This document shows positions 1-9,768 of a DNA stretch of 64,000 nt, one piece after another. Source of the DNA: an uncultured Erythrobacter sp. (GTDB taxonomy: Bacteria > Pseudomonadota > Alphaproteobacteria > Sphingomonadales > Sphingomonadaceae). Positions within the stretch are counted from its first letter, which is position 1. Every line of letters starts with the position of its first letter. The notes beneath the pieces are model-generated. The model ran no database searches and had not been told where the DNA came from. It saw only the letters and a list, made by a program, of their open reading frames with translations. The translations under genes were made by a program, and so were the position numbers. Location of the stretch: assembly GCA_947488325.1 (NCBI GenBank), contig CANKYZ010000004.1, positions 62,001-126,000 of the forward strand, written 5' to 3'.

Positions 1-601
1 GATCGCTGATGGCGCTTCGGTTGAACGCGCAGTGGCAACTGGCTTCGATCAAGAAGCTAGCCTGCGATTCAATCTGCACCAAGCCGACTTCCTCACCGCC
101 AGCCGTGTTCGTGATGCGGTCAATGCGCGTTTCCCCGGTATGGCGCGGATCGCCGATGGAGTTAGTATTGAGCTGACCTTACCATTTGGCAATGACGTGC
201 GCGCTGGGACTTTGGCAGAGATTGAGATGCTGCCCGTCACGCCTGCTCCTGTCGCGGCGCGGGTTATCGTCAACTCCCGCACAGGCACTGTTGTTATCAA
301 TCAAGCAGTCCGTCTGGCGCCTGCTGCGATCAGCCATGGAAAGCTAGTAATCCGCATCGACGAATCGCCACGCGTGGTTCAACCGGAACCTTTCGGCAAT
401 GGCGTTACCGCGATTGAGGAAGACACCGAGATCACCGTTACACAAAACGACAGCCGGGTGGTGTTGCTACCGGATGCCGCCAATCTAAGCGAAATTGTCG
501 ATGCGTTGAACTTGCTAGGTGTGGGGGCATCCGATCTTGTTGTGATCCTAGAGAGCCTCAAACAAGCGGGTGCGCTGCAAGCCGAAATGGTGGTGTTGTG
601 A
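1..601 (+). CDS. flgI: Flagellar P-ring protein FlgI (3' part)
   Basis: The frame is open from the left edge, so the start lies outside the window and only about the last 200 residues are seen. The visible part matches the FlgI C-terminus, including a segment near ASLRFNLHQADFLTASRV and the closing LGVGASDLVVILESLKQAGAL. FlgI forms the periplasmic P ring around the flagellar rod. The stop codon shares one base with the start of the next gene (TGATG), so the two are probably translationally coupled. Identification is firm from the family's characteristic C-terminus and from the flagellar neighbours. Confidence 0.93.
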   Translation, partial: IADGASVERAVATGFDQEASLRFNLHQADFLTASRVRDAVNARFPGMARIADGVSIELTLPFGNDVRAGTLAEIEMLPVTPAPVAARVIVNSRTGTVVINQAVRLAPAAISHGKLVIRIDESPRVVQPEPFGNGVTAIEEDTEITVTQNDSRVVLLPDAANLSEIVDALNLLGVGASDLVVILESLKQAGALQAEMVVL

Positions 602-894
602 TGGCATCTATCGCCCCCCTCTCTGACCCCATCACCGCGCTCAGCCCGGAAAGACTTGAGCTGCGCGAGGCGGCTGAAGGGTTTGAAGCCATCATGATCC
701 GCCGAATGCTGGAAACTGCCCGTGCCTCAAGTTTTGGAGAGGAGGCTCCGCTTACTGGTGGAGGTCTGAGACAGTTTGAAAAGATGCGCGACGAACACTT
801 CGCTGAAGTCGCATCGGCATCCGGCGCATTCGGGTTTGCACGGAGTATCGAGCAACAACTTGCTCAATATGTTGATGGCAACACAGGTGAATAA
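601..894 (+). CDS. flgJ: Rod-binding protein, FlgJ N-domain type
   Basis: This is a 97-residue protein matching the rod-binding domain of FlgJ, with core residues EAAEGFEAIMIRRMLETAR and a C-terminal FARSIEQQLAQ. It lacks the muramidase domain of enterobacterial FlgJ, as is usual in alphaproteobacteria, so a separate lytic enzyme must open the peptidoglycan. I chose ATG at 601, which overlaps the flgI stop, over a GTG three bases upstream. The stop TAA overlaps the flgK start. Its role is to cap or scaffold the growing rod in the periplasm. Confidence 0.85.
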   Translation: MASIAPLSDPITALSPERLELREAAEGFEAIMIRRMLETARASSFGEEAPLTGGGLRQFEKMRDEHFAEVASASGAFGFARSIEQQLAQYVDGNTGE

Positions 895-2252
895 TGACCA
901 CAAGTCTCATCTCTATCGGCCGAAGCGGGGCAGCCGCAGCACGCGCTAGTCTTGAACTGACAGCGCAGAATATCGCGAATGCTTCGAACCCTGACTACGT
1001 GCGCCGCACGATTAATCAGAGCGAGCTTGTCGGCAGCGCCACGATTGATTTTCAGACTAGCAGCGCATTGAGCGGTACGTTCGTTGGAGATGTTCAGCGC
1101 ATCAATAGCGAATTAATCCAGCGTCAGGCGCGCGACAGCGGTTCTCAATTAGCTGCTGCCGAAACGGAGCTTGCGGGCCTGCGTGATGCTGAAACTGCGC
1201 TTGAAAACTCACGCCTGTTTGAAGGGTTGGTGGATTTTGAAGCCGCGCTGATTTTGCTTGAAAGCGACCCAACCGATCCTGCCTTGCGCACCGGAGCGTT
1301 GGAGACTGCGCGGCAACTGACAGACACATTTCACTTCGCAGATATCGCGCTAGGCAACGCCCGCAGTTTGGTTGAAGACGGAGTTACAATCGGGGTGGAA
1401 AGCGCCAATGGTGCTGCGGCCGAGCTGGCGCGGATCAATCTTGCACTCGTCAATTCACGCGAAGGGACAGCGGGTCGAGCCTCGTTGCTTGATGCGCGCG
1501 ATGCGTCTTTGCGCGATCTTGCCGATCAATTCGGGATCACCACCGAATTCGATGAATTTGGGGCTGCCGAAGTTCGGCTGGTTACCTCGCCACCTGATCC
1601 TTCTGGACAAGGTGCTTTGCTCGTTTCCGGTACGACCGCAAATGAAATCAGCGCGGCGGTTCAATCCGATGGGATCACCAGTTTTAGCGTCGCGGGCACG
1701 GCCTTTATTCCCGTCAGCGGTGCGATGGCAGGTCGTGCATCGGCATTGGTTGATATCACCACGCGTCAATCCGAGCTCGACGCTGCAGCACTAGCTACCA
1801 TCACCCGCGCCAATGCAGCACAGGCTTCTGGATCCGCGCTTGATGGATCAGCAGGACAACCGCTATTTTCGGGTACCAATGCCACCGACATAGCTCTGGC
1901 GCTGGCTGATGGATCAGGACTGGCATTGGCACCCGCTGGCGCACCCGCAGGCAGCCGCGACACCGCCAATCTTGGGAATCTAATCGCAGCCTTTGGCGCC
2001 GATGACGGACCAATCGCAAATACCGACCGGTCATTGCTTTCGCTGTCCAGCCGCATTGCGGGGCTGGACACAACGCGTGAAGGACTGGCGATCATCAATG
2101 CCGCTGCAGAGGCTGAATTGCTTAGTGAAACAGGTGTCGACCTAGACGCAGAAGCGGCCAATCTCATACGTCTGCAACAGGCATTCCAAGCGAATAGCCG
2201 AGTGATTCAAGTCGCCAGCGATCTGTTTGATACGATCCTGGGTCTGGGCTGA
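894..2252 (+). CDS. flgK: Flagellar hook-associated protein 1 FlgK
   Basis: This 452-residue protein joins hook to filament. The N-terminus (SLISIGRSGAAAARASLELTAQNIANASNPDYVRR) carries the conserved rod/hook family signature. The C-terminus (EAANLIRLQQAFQANSRVIQVASDLFDTILGL) is the matching helical D0 segment. The central region is shorter than in enteric FlgK, which is common in this group. It starts at ATG overlapping the flgJ stop and is followed 17 bases later by flgL, consistent with one operon. Confidence 0.92.
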   Translation: MTTSLISIGRSGAAAARASLELTAQNIANASNPDYVRRTINQSELVGSATIDFQTSSALSGTFVGDVQRINSELIQRQARDSGSQLAAAETELAGLRDAETALENSRLFEGLVDFEAALILLESDPTDPALRTGALETARQLTDTFHFADIALGNARSLVEDGVTIGVESANGAAAELARINLALVNSREGTAGRASLLDARDASLRDLADQFGITTEFDEFGAAEVRLVTSPPDPSGQGALLVSGTTANEISAAVQSDGITSFSVAGTAFIPVSGAMAGRASALVDITTRQSELDAAALATITRANAAQASGSALDGSAGQPLFSGTNATDIALALADGSGLALAPAGAPAGSRDTANLGNLIAAFGADDGPIANTDRSLLSLSSRIAGLDTTREGLAIINAAAEAELLSETGVDLDAEAANLIRLQQAFQANSRVIQVASDLFDTILGLG

Positions 2253-2269
2253 TTGGTGGAGATGCAGAG

Positions 2270-3187
2270 ATGAGTCAGGTCAGCAATTCAACTGGCGCAT
2301 TTTTTGAACGTTCGCTCGGCCAAATGGGTGACTTGCGCAGTTCAATAGAGCGTCTCCAATCCGAAATCGCAACTGGCGAACGTATTCAGCGCGGGTCGGA
2401 TGACCCGGTTGGTGCCGCGCGATTGCGTGCGCTCACGCGGTTGGAACGGCGCGGTGAAACCGAAGAGGAAAACGCGGCGCGGTTGGGGCAAGATCTATCC
2501 GAAGCATCCAATCAGATTGAAGGCATCGTCTCAATCCTTCAGCGCGCGCGTGAATTGTCCGTTGCCGCTGCCAACGATCCAGTTGGCGAGAATGGCCGTG
2601 CTGCGATCGCGGAAGAACTTGAGCAGATGGCCGAAGAAATGTTCGCGCGATCCAATACCCTTTCGATCACCGGCGCGCCTTTGTTCGCGGGAACGGCTGG
2701 TGATCCCGCCTTTGTCCGTGATGCTAGCGGCGTTGTGACCTACAATGGCAACAACCAGAACGGTACTGTGCCGGTCGCACCAGGGACAGAAATTGAGCGC
2801 GGAGTGACGGGCGAACAGCTGTTTGAATTTGACGATAATGGCACACCCAGCAGCAATTTTGCGGTGCTAACCGGTCTGGCTGCTGCTTTGCGGGGCAGCG
2901 CTGTTGACCCGGCTCAGGCTTCGCAAGACGCTTTGTCGGGCATCGATTCCGCACTCGACAATGCCAATCGTAGCCAGACCGTGATCGGCACTCGGCTCGC
3001 ATGGGTGGAATCGATCCAGCAGAACCAGCAGGACCGCGCCATCGATGTTGCGGAGCAGCGCTCTGAGATTGGAGACACCGATATCGCCGACACAATAGTA
3101 CGTCTGCAACAAACATTGACTGCACTTGAGGCGAGCCAAGCCAGTTTCACCCGCGTCAGCTCGCTGACTTTGTTCAACGCGCTTTGA
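2270..3187 (+). CDS. flgL: Flagellar hook-associated protein 3 FlgL
   Basis: This is a 305-residue flagellin-like junction protein. The N-terminal helix (LQSEIATGERIQRGSDDPVGAARL) and the C-terminal helix (DTDIADTIVRLQQTLTALEASQASFTRVSSLTLFNAL) are typical of FlgL. A GGTGGAGATGCAG stretch just before the ATG supplies the ribosome-binding site. It sits between flgK and motA and acts with FlgK at the hook-filament junction. Confidence 0.92.
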   Translation: MSQVSNSTGAFFERSLGQMGDLRSSIERLQSEIATGERIQRGSDDPVGAARLRALTRLERRGETEEENAARLGQDLSEASNQIEGIVSILQRARELSVAAANDPVGENGRAAIAEELEQMAEEMFARSNTLSITGAPLFAGTAGDPAFVRDASGVVTYNGNNQNGTVPVAPGTEIERGVTGEQLFEFDDNGTPSSNFAVLTGLAAALRGSAVDPAQASQDALSGIDSALDNANRSQTVIGTRLAWVESIQQNQQDRAIDVAEQRSEIGDTDIADTIVRLQQTLTALEASQASFTRVSSLTLFNAL

Positions 3188-3214
3188 GTCACGCGCTTAG
3201 GAAGGATTGAACCA

Positions 3215-4078
3215 GTGTTTGCCGGGATCGGAATCGTAGTTTTGCTCGTCATGGTTTTTGGCGGTTACATGCTTGCAGGCGGAGCGATGGGGCCAATCCT
3301 GGCCGCATTGCCGCTCGAAATGATGATGATTGGCGGGGCTGCGATTGGGGCAACGCTAATCGGCAATTCTATGCACGAACTTAAATTACTGGGCGGCGGC
3401 TTGGCGAAAGTCTTCAAAGGGCCAAAGTATTCTGACGAAGATCATATCGACGTGATCGCATTGACCAGCAAATTGATGAAAGTGCTGAGGTCTGATGGTG
3501 CAGTGGCACTGGAAAGTCATGTGACTGAACCAGAGAATTCCGCTATTTTCAGCGAATATCCGCGACTTCAGCAAGATGAGGTGATCGTAAATCTGATTTG
3601 CGACCCCCTGACTTTGTTGGTTGTATCATCGGGCACGCTGGATACGTATGCGGTTGAGGATGTGATCGACAATGCGATCAAAACGCAGCTGCATGAAATG
3701 GATGAGCCGAGCCACGCGATTCAATCGCTCGCCGATGCGTTTCCGGCGCTGGGGATTGTTGCGGCTGTGCTGGGTATTATTAAGACGATGGGAGCGATCG
3801 ATCAGCCTCCAGCGATCTTGGGTAAAATGATTGGCGGTGCCTTGGTTGGCACGTTTTTGGGTGTGCTATTGGCCTATGGTTTTGCTGGACCGATGGCAGG
3901 TCGGTTGAAACAGGTAAGCTCCCACGACCAGCAGATTTTCTATTCCATTAAGCAAGTGATTGTCGCCAGCCTTCACGGACATCCACAGCCACTGGTTCTC
4001 GAAGCCGCACGCTCAGGCTTGCCGCCTGCACACCGGCCTAAACTGACCGATCTGCTAGATACGATGCGTGGCCGCTGA
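3215..4078 (+). CDS. motA: Flagellar motor stator protein MotA
   Basis: This 287-residue inner-membrane protein forms the proton-conducting stator with MotB. The sequence shows the N-terminal membrane segments (GIVVLLVMVFGGYMLAGG) and the later pair (LGIVAAVLGIIKTMGA and GALVGTFLGVLLAYGFAGP) with the conserved proline-bearing region. The start is GTG, preceded by GGAAGGATT. The stop lies one base before the motB ATG chosen here. Confidence 0.94.
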   Translation: MFAGIGIVVLLVMVFGGYMLAGGAMGPILAALPLEMMMIGGAAIGATLIGNSMHELKLLGGGLAKVFKGPKYSDEDHIDVIALTSKLMKVLRSDGAVALESHVTEPENSAIFSEYPRLQQDEVIVNLICDPLTLLVVSSGTLDTYAVEDVIDNAIKTQLHEMDEPSHAIQSLADAFPALGIVAAVLGIIKTMGAIDQPPAILGKMIGGALVGTFLGVLLAYGFAGPMAGRLKQVSSHDQQIFYSIKQVIVASLHGHPQPLVLEAARSGLPPAHRPKLTDLLDTMRGR

Positions 4079-4079
4079 G

Positions 4080-5117
4080 ATGGCTGACGATGCAGCGGCT
4101 GTGGTTCCTGACCCAGGATTAGCGCCAGTAATCATCAAGAAGATCACCATCGCAGGCGGTGATGGTCATCATGGTGGTGCGTGGAAAGTTGCCTATGCCG
4201 ATTTTGTGACGGCGATGATGGCGTTTTTCCTATTGCTATGGCTGCTTGGCGCCACTGAGGAGAACCAGCGCAAAGGCATCGCCGATTATTTTACGCCCAC
4301 TCTGGTGAAAACCCGTGCACAAAGCGCCGGGTCGGACGGCATGCTGGGAGGCAGTTCGTTGACCGATGTCGACAATTACCCCCATGCGGCTGGCCAGACC
4401 GGGACACGGTCGATTACCATTCCGCGTGGTGCCGAGGGAGGCCCAGTCGAAGGCGGGGGTGACGGCGCATCTCAGGAAGAAAAAGTCAAAGAGCTGCGTG
4501 AGGAAATCAATGAGCGACTTGCTGCAAGGCGCGAACTTTCGCGACTTGCTCAGCAGGTTCAGGTCATGCGCGCACCAGATGGTATCCGGATCGACTTAGT
4601 CGACGATGCTGATTTTTCGATGTTCGCGCTGGGCACAACAGTGATGACCGATGAAGCGCGCAGTCTACTCAACATAATTGGCGAGACACTTGAAAATGAA
4701 GGTAGCCCGCTCATCCTGCGGGGGCACACAGATTCATTGCCTTGGCGTGATGGGATTACGGCCAACAATTGGTCACTATCCGCCGGTCGAGCTGAAGCGA
4801 CCCGGCAACAGTTGATACGGAGCGGCATTGGGAACGAACGGTTTGCCCGGATCGAGGGGGTTGCTGAAACGGAACCTCTCATTCTCGACAACCCCGCCGA
4901 CCCGCGCAACCGCCGTATTTCACTGCTTTTGCTCGAAGCGCCAAGAAGTAGAGCCGGCCGCCGACCGCGGCCAGCACCGCAAATTGAATTACGTGACCAA
5001 GAGACTCCCGATGCGGATGAGGAACCCAGAGCAAATATCGCGAGGGCGGCACCTCAATCGGAGCGCTCTCAAGCCGGACTAAGTGGAAGCGCGGAGGCAC
5101 TCGCACCGTCCCGGTAA
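4080..5117 (+). CDS. motB: Flagellar motor stator protein MotB
   Basis: This is a 345-residue stator subunit. HHGGAWKVAYADFVTAMM leads into the single membrane helix, and Asp41 is the predicted proton-binding residue. The C-terminal OmpA-like domain (LRGHTDSLPW, NNWSLSAGRAEATRQ, DNPADPRNRRISLLLL) binds peptidoglycan. The last 50 or so residues are a polar, probably disordered tail. I chose ATG at 4080; a GTG at 4068, inside motA, would add four residues. Confidence 0.93.
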   Translation: MADDAAAVVPDPGLAPVIIKKITIAGGDGHHGGAWKVAYADFVTAMMAFFLLLWLLGATEENQRKGIADYFTPTLVKTRAQSAGSDGMLGGSSLTDVDNYPHAAGQTGTRSITIPRGAEGGPVEGGGDGASQEEKVKELREEINERLAARRELSRLAQQVQVMRAPDGIRIDLVDDADFSMFALGTTVMTDEARSLLNIIGETLENEGSPLILRGHTDSLPWRDGITANNWSLSAGRAEATRQQLIRSGIGNERFARIEGVAETEPLILDNPADPRNRRISLLLLEAPRSRAGRRPRPAPQIELRDQETPDADEEPRANIARAAPQSERSQAGLSGSAEALAPSR

Positions 5118-5165
5118 ACCATATCGGTTTAGCTTTGCTTCCGGCTAACAACGGGGACATGCGTG

Positions 5166-7607
5166 ATGACCGAGAATATCTTGCCACACCAACTGCGAAC
5201 AGCTTTGGAGCACGGGACGGATGCATTGCGCATTCTCTCGCTCGATTGTTTTGACACACTGCTTTGGCGCGATTGCCAAACACCGACTGATGTCTTTGCT
5301 GGCCTTTCGGCCGTTACAACCGGACAGCGGATCGTTGCCGAGAATCAAGCACGCAAGGCGCAGAGGACATTGCGCCAGAGTACAGAGGTTGGGTTAGGCG
5401 CTATATATGCGCAGGCCATGCCGAACTCCACGGCCACGCATAGAGAGGCGGCGATTGCAGCTGAGCTTTCTGCCGAAGCAAGTGTTTGCTTTGCCTTTGA
5501 ACCGACCGTTGAGTTGATGCGCGCCGCCAAACTGCGCGGGCATCAGGTCATCATTGTTTCTGACACTTATCTAGATGCGAACCAATTGCTTGATCTGATT
5601 ACGCAGGCTGCAGGTGATGAGATTGCAGGGTTGATCGACCGGGTGTTCGCGTCATCGCAGGCGGGAATCTCCAAGTCGCAAGGCATGCTGGCTAAGGTGC
5701 TAAAGGCAATGAAGTGCAAGCCACAAGAGCTCTTACATATTGGTGACAGCCGAAAGGCGGACTTTGATGGTGCGCGGGCGCTAGGCATTCCGGCGCTGCA
5801 TCTGACACAGTTCGATGAAACCGCCAGACAACGTTTCCGGTTTGAACGGTCTTGCCAACAAATCATCGGTGAGGCCAAGAATGACGTGCGCGGGCTAATG
5901 CCGCATCGAGCAACTTTGTCTCAGATCGAACCTCAATTAACGGATCCGGCTCAGACGCTGGGGTTGAGCGTACTTGGCCCCGTTTTCTCAGCGTATGACC
6001 AATGGCTACGGCGCGAGGCAGACGCGCTTGCGAGCGCAGGAGGCGGTACAGTGCATTGGTTGTTTATGCTGCGTGATGGCCATTTGCCCCATCTGGTTCA
6101 CCAGGCAGTAGGCGAGGCGGAGAGCACCGCGCGGGTCGAGATCAGCCGCTTTACCGCCATCGCCGCTGCGCTGGCGACAGGAGATGCCTATCGGAAACAA
6201 CTCGCGCTGGAATTTGGCCTCAACCCCAGCACGCTTGCTCGGCAAATGTTGTTTGATGAAGATGAGGTCGCGCGCGTGGTTGGCGATCCGAAAAGCGATT
6301 CCGAAAATGTGGAATCCAGCCTTCGTCTGCGCGATGAACTGCGTAAAGGGCAGCGCGAAAAGCTAACCCGCCGCCGTGCGCGTGCGCGTGCCAACAGATT
6401 GGTGGAACATGTTCGCCGTGCAGTCGATCCGCAGCCGGGTGATACGCTGATGTTAGTGGATTTGGGCTACAATGGGTCTGCGCAGGACAATGTCGACCTC
6501 CTGCTGTCAGAGGCATTCAGTGTGCGTGTCGCAGGCCGTTATTTATTGCTGCGCGAAATGACGGCAACTGGCCTCGATAAGAAGGGGTTGATCGATGACC
6601 GCCATTTTGATGCTCAGTTGTTAGAGGCGATGTGCGGCAATGTTGCTGTGATTGAACAACTCGCGACCTGCGAGCTGGGATCGGTGGTTGATTTTACCGA
6701 TGCAGGGGAGCCAATCCGAACACAAAGCGCGGTTAAAGGCACTCAAAGCAAAGTGCGCGACCGCGTTCAATCCGGGGTGGTCCGTTTTGCCACAGAGGCA
6801 AATAGTCCGCCGATTGTTAGGCGCGCTGATTCTCATACAGTGCGCGGATGGCGAGAGACAGCGGCAAGTACGCTGACCCGTTTTATGTTCCTGCCGCAAC
6901 CTTGTGAGCTCGCCGTGCTCAAGAGTTTTGAACACGACGTCAATATGGGCAGTGAACGGATGGTTGGGCTGTTCGATGAGGCCGATGCGCATGAAGGCAT
7001 GCGCCGCCGCGGCCTGTTCTACATGAAGGGTGCATCACGAATGTTTTTGCCAGCAGAATTGGCGCAAGAGGATATGAACACACGGCTTTCATTGCTGGCG
7101 CAAAAACGCTTCGGCTTGGGGCTTACCTATAGCGATAACACGGCTCAAGGGATTGCCATCCCAGCGCTCTATGTTGGCGAAAAAGACAGTGCTCGCACCG
7201 TTGTCCATGCTCAGCCAACGCATGAAGGATACTATACAGCGAGGCTGCCGTTGGCCGCAAATACGAAGTGTATCGCACTGCAAGTCGGGTCAGTCTTTGA
7301 GTGGTTCGAATTGGCAAGCATCACCCGATCTGCGGTTAGTGATCTAAAGGGCGAGGTGCTGAATGACGGTGTGGCTCACCGGGTCGCAGCACAATTCGAC
7401 GCGATCACTGAACGTGCGATAGGCATTTTTGAATGCACCGATCCGACGGCCTTTGTGCTGTTCAATCCGCCGGCCCAAACTGATGGCGAAGAGCCACAAA
7501 TGATTGAATTTGTTATGCGCCCTTTACGGCGAAGGGTGGTGCCAATCGCGGACGCGCTTGCGCTTGATCTCAAACAGAATTCCCAACCACAGGATGCCGC
7601 AGCATGA
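5166..7607 (+). CDS. Large HAD-like protein in flagellar locus (possible flagellin modification)
   Basis: This 813-residue protein has an N-terminal HAD phosphatase-like domain. The nucleophile motif DCFDT is at residues 27-31, motif II VSDT at 131-134, and the acidic motif HIGDSRKADFDGA at about 191-203. The remaining 600 residues, with a conserved-looking segment around DTLMLVDLGYNGSAQDN, are not assigned by me. It overlaps the following methyltransferase by four bases and sits between motB and fliC. That context suggests sugar or nucleotide-sugar processing for flagellin decoration, but this is inference. GTG at 5163 is an alternative start. Confidence 0.6.
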   Translation: MTENILPHQLRTALEHGTDALRILSLDCFDTLLWRDCQTPTDVFAGLSAVTTGQRIVAENQARKAQRTLRQSTEVGLGAIYAQAMPNSTATHREAAIAAELSAEASVCFAFEPTVELMRAAKLRGHQVIIVSDTYLDANQLLDLITQAAGDEIAGLIDRVFASSQAGISKSQGMLAKVLKAMKCKPQELLHIGDSRKADFDGARALGIPALHLTQFDETARQRFRFERSCQQIIGEAKNDVRGLMPHRATLSQIEPQLTDPAQTLGLSVLGPVFSAYDQWLRREADALASAGGGTVHWLFMLRDGHLPHLVHQAVGEAESTARVEISRFTAIAAALATGDAYRKQLALEFGLNPSTLARQMLFDEDEVARVVGDPKSDSENVESSLRLRDELRKGQREKLTRRRARARANRLVEHVRRAVDPQPGDTLMLVDLGYNGSAQDNVDLLLSEAFSVRVAGRYLLLREMTATGLDKKGLIDDRHFDAQLLEAMCGNVAVIEQLATCELGSVVDFTDAGEPIRTQSAVKGTQSKVRDRVQSGVVRFATEANSPPIVRRADSHTVRGWRETAASTLTRFMFLPQPCELAVLKSFEHDVNMGSERMVGLFDEADAHEGMRRRGLFYMKGASRMFLPAELAQEDMNTRLSLLAQKRFGLGLTYSDNTAQGIAIPALYVGEKDSARTVVHAQPTHEGYYTARLPLAANTKCIALQVGSVFEWFELASITRSAVSDLKGEVLNDGVAHRVAAQFDAITERAIGIFECTDPTAFVLFNPPAQTDGEEPQMIEFVMRPLRRRVVPIADALALDLKQNSQPQDAAA

Positions 7608-8422
7608 GCGATCTCTTGATCCACTCCATGTCAGAGTTTTCTAACCTGATTCTTCCTTGTCTTGATCAGGTGAAGGCGCGCGATATTGTCGAGATTGGAA
7701 GTGAATTTGGCGGCATGTCGAAAGTGCTAGCAGACCTCGCTGCCAAACAAGGCGGGATGCTGACTTGCATCGATCCTGAACCGGCAAAGGGCTTCGCCGA
7801 ATGGGCAGCGGGCGAAGATCATGTTCGCCATATTCCACATCCCAGCCTTGAAGCGATCAAAGTATGTTCTGCCGTCGATGCGTGGTTCGTCGATGGGGAT
7901 CACAATTATTATACAGTCTATCATGAACTCACCGCGATTGATGCGATTCAACGCGGCGCGGGCCAGCCATTGTTGGCTTTTTTGCACGATGTTTCATGGC
8001 CATGTGCACGCCGGGATTTCTATTATGCGCCCGATCGTGTTCCACCGAGCTGGCGGCATCCGCATAGTTTTGACCATGGCGTTCGCTTGGGTGAGGACGG
8101 CGTCCATGCCGGGCGTGGTCTGCGCGGAATGGGTGCATTTGCGGTAGCATTGGAGGCGGGAGGTCCCTGCAACGGTGTGTTGACGGCAGTTGAAGACTTT
8201 CTGAAAGAAGCGGATTCTGAGGAACGACCGCTCTTTTATGTCCATGTCCCTGCTGTGCTGGGCCTCGGCGTAATATTTGATGCCGAAGCTTCGTGGTCCG
8301 CCGCACTCGCGGACTTCTTGCTACCCTATCACGCGAACCCGCTGATCGCACGGTTGGAGGAAAACCGGTTGCGCAACTACCTTGAAGTGATTGATTTTCA
8401 GGACCGCAGCGTACCAGTCTAA
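7604..8422 (+). CDS. Class I SAM-dependent methyltransferase (family 24-like)
   Basis: This 272-residue protein shows a Rossmann SAM-binding motif (IVEIGSEFGGMSKVLADLA, from about residue 27), an acidic motif (LTCIDPEP), and AWFVDGDHNYYTVYHEL, which resembles the class I Methyltransf_24 family. It overlaps the upstream HAD gene by ATGA, so the two are coupled. It ends just before a terminator shared with the convergent flagellin gene. Position suggests methylation of a flagellin sugar or side chain; the substrate cannot be told from sequence. Confidence 0.65.
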   Translation: MSDLLIHSMSEFSNLILPCLDQVKARDIVEIGSEFGGMSKVLADLAAKQGGMLTCIDPEPAKGFAEWAAGEDHVRHIPHPSLEAIKVCSAVDAWFVDGDHNYYTVYHELTAIDAIQRGAGQPLLAFLHDVSWPCARRDFYYAPDRVPPSWRHPHSFDHGVRLGEDGVHAGRGLRGMGAFAVALEAGGPCNGVLTAVEDFLKEADSEERPLFYVHVPAVLGLGVIFDAEASWSAALADFLLPYHANPLIARLEENRLRNYLEVIDFQDRSVPV

Positions 8423-8477
8423 GTTTGACTTTTGGCCGACAACAACCAGTCCAACGACCTTCGCAGCCAAAAAAGAA

Positions 8478-8505
8478 AAAACCCGGAGCTGCGGCTCCGG
8501 GTTTT
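8478..8505. terminator. Bidirectional intrinsic terminator between methyltransferase and fliC
   Basis: A perfect 12-bp stem (8478-8489 with 8494-8505) encloses a four-base loop, TGCG. The arms begin with AAAA and end with TTTT, so the hairpin is followed by a U-tract on both strands. It lies between the convergent methyltransferase and fliC genes and should end transcription of both. Confidence 0.9.
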
Positions 8506-8545
8506 CCTTGCTGCCTCATAGGGGAGCGTGTTGCAGATCAACCGA

Positions 8546-9364
8546 TTACCGCAGCAGCGAGAGGACGTTCTGCTGAGATTGATTGGCCTGGGCGAGCATC
8601 GCGGTCGATGCCTGGCCGAGGATCTGAGCCTTGGCGAGTGCAGTGGTCTCTGACGAATAGTCAGTGTCTTCGATCCGCGATCGCGCATCAGATAGGTTTG
8701 TCGATGTCGTTGTCAGATTATTGATCGCCGATTCGAGGCGGTTTTGGCCGGCACCCAATGACGAACGAGCTGTGTTCACATCGCTAAGCGCGGCATCAAC
8801 ATTGGTGATAGCAGTGGCAGCGTTCGTGGCTGATGACACATCAAGAGCAGCAGCATCAATGTTGGTGCCGTCAATCGCGGTGCTGGTGAGCGCAACGCTG
8901 CGGCCTGCGTCGATCTGGATAGAAACAGAAACATCACTGCCGCTGGTTGTGCTGAACAAAGAAACGCCGTTAAATTCGGTGTTGCTCAATATATCGCTAA
9001 TCTGGCCAGCAAGTTCGGTAACTTCCGTGTCGAGGAAACCGCGATCTTCTGCATCCAGAGTGCCGTTTTGTGATTGCACGGCCAATTCTCGAACGCGCTG
9101 GAGCATGTTCGCTACTTCGTCGAGCCCGCCTTCAGCGGTTTGAGCCAGCGCGATACCGTCATTAGCGTTACGGATGCCTTGGTTTAGTGCGCGAATATCG
9201 CTGGTGAAACCAGTGGCGATTGAAAGGCCAGCTGCATCGTCAGACGCGCTATTGATGCGGCTGCCTGTAGATAGACGCTCCATGGCATCGCCGAGCATTT
9301 CGTTGGCCTTCGAGCTCGCATTCTGAGCGCGAAGGGCTGAGGTGTTGGTGTTGATTACGGACAT
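8546..9364 (-). CDS. fliC: Flagellin
   Basis: This 272-residue filament protein is on the minus strand. The N-terminal D0/D1 ([36 protein letters not shown]) and C-terminal D1/D0 ([38 protein letters not shown]) helices are complete. The central part is only about 80 residues, so the surface D2/D3 domains are absent or minimal, as in many alphaproteobacterial flagellins. An AGGAG motif sits just before the ATG. It is the only flagellin gene in the window. Confidence 0.96.
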   Translation of the reverse strand: MSVINTNTSALRAQNASSKANEMLGDAMERLSTGSRINSASDDAAGLSIATGFTSDIRALNQGIRNANDGIALAQTAEGGLDEVANMLQRVRELAVQSQNGTLDAEDRGFLDTEVTELAGQISDILSNTEFNGVSLFSTTSGSDVSVSIQIDAGRSVALTSTAIDGTNIDAAALDVSSATNAATAITNVDAALSDVNTARSSLGAGQNRLESAINNLTTTSTNLSDARSRIEDTDYSSETTALAKAQILGQASTAMLAQANQSQQNVLSLLR

Positions 9365-9768
9365 TAGTCAATCTCCTGAGTTCTATTGCAAGTGGTCTAC
9401 ACAGGGCGACGAGAGCCGCAGCTGCTGCACATAAGAGCGACCATTGTCTGGGATGTTTAAGTGCTTTCTTGTTTTGGGAGTTTGGCAGGCGGCGTTTTTG
9501 GGTTTCTGAGCATAGAGCGCCGGCTCTTTCTATAAGGGTGCGCATTTTTGCCGAACGGATTTGCGTCCATTTTTTCGGCTATCGAATTAAAATTGCAGAT
9601 GCGTCGGTTCAGCAATTGTGCCGGGGATCGGCCAAAAAGCGCCAGTTTTCGAACTCGAAGGATTGTTATCGCGGAAAGCACGTACGGAAGACTACGAGTG
9701 CTTAAATTTGCTCTATCTTGGCCGCCGGGGCGGCAAATCCTTTCCACCAGGCAAAAACAGGTGGAACA
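9365..9768. other. Intergenic region between divergent fliC and sigma-54 activator
   Basis: This 404-base non-coding stretch should hold promoters for fliC (minus) and the activator (plus). I could not find a convincing GG-N10-GC sigma-54 site or a sigma-28 site by eye. Near 9719-9736 there is a GC-rich inverted repeat (GCCGCC...GGCGGC) that could be an activator-binding site. Confidence 0.5.

Noticed and set aside
8425-9143. Plus-strand frames opposite fliC
   Set aside because: They are antisense shadows of the flagellin gene and the terminator, with no family resemblance.
9718-9740. Possible sigma-54 promoter (TTGGCCGCCGGGGCGGC)
   Set aside because: The GG and GC elements are not ten bases apart, so it does not fit the -24/-12 spacing. 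It is noted only as an inverted repeat.
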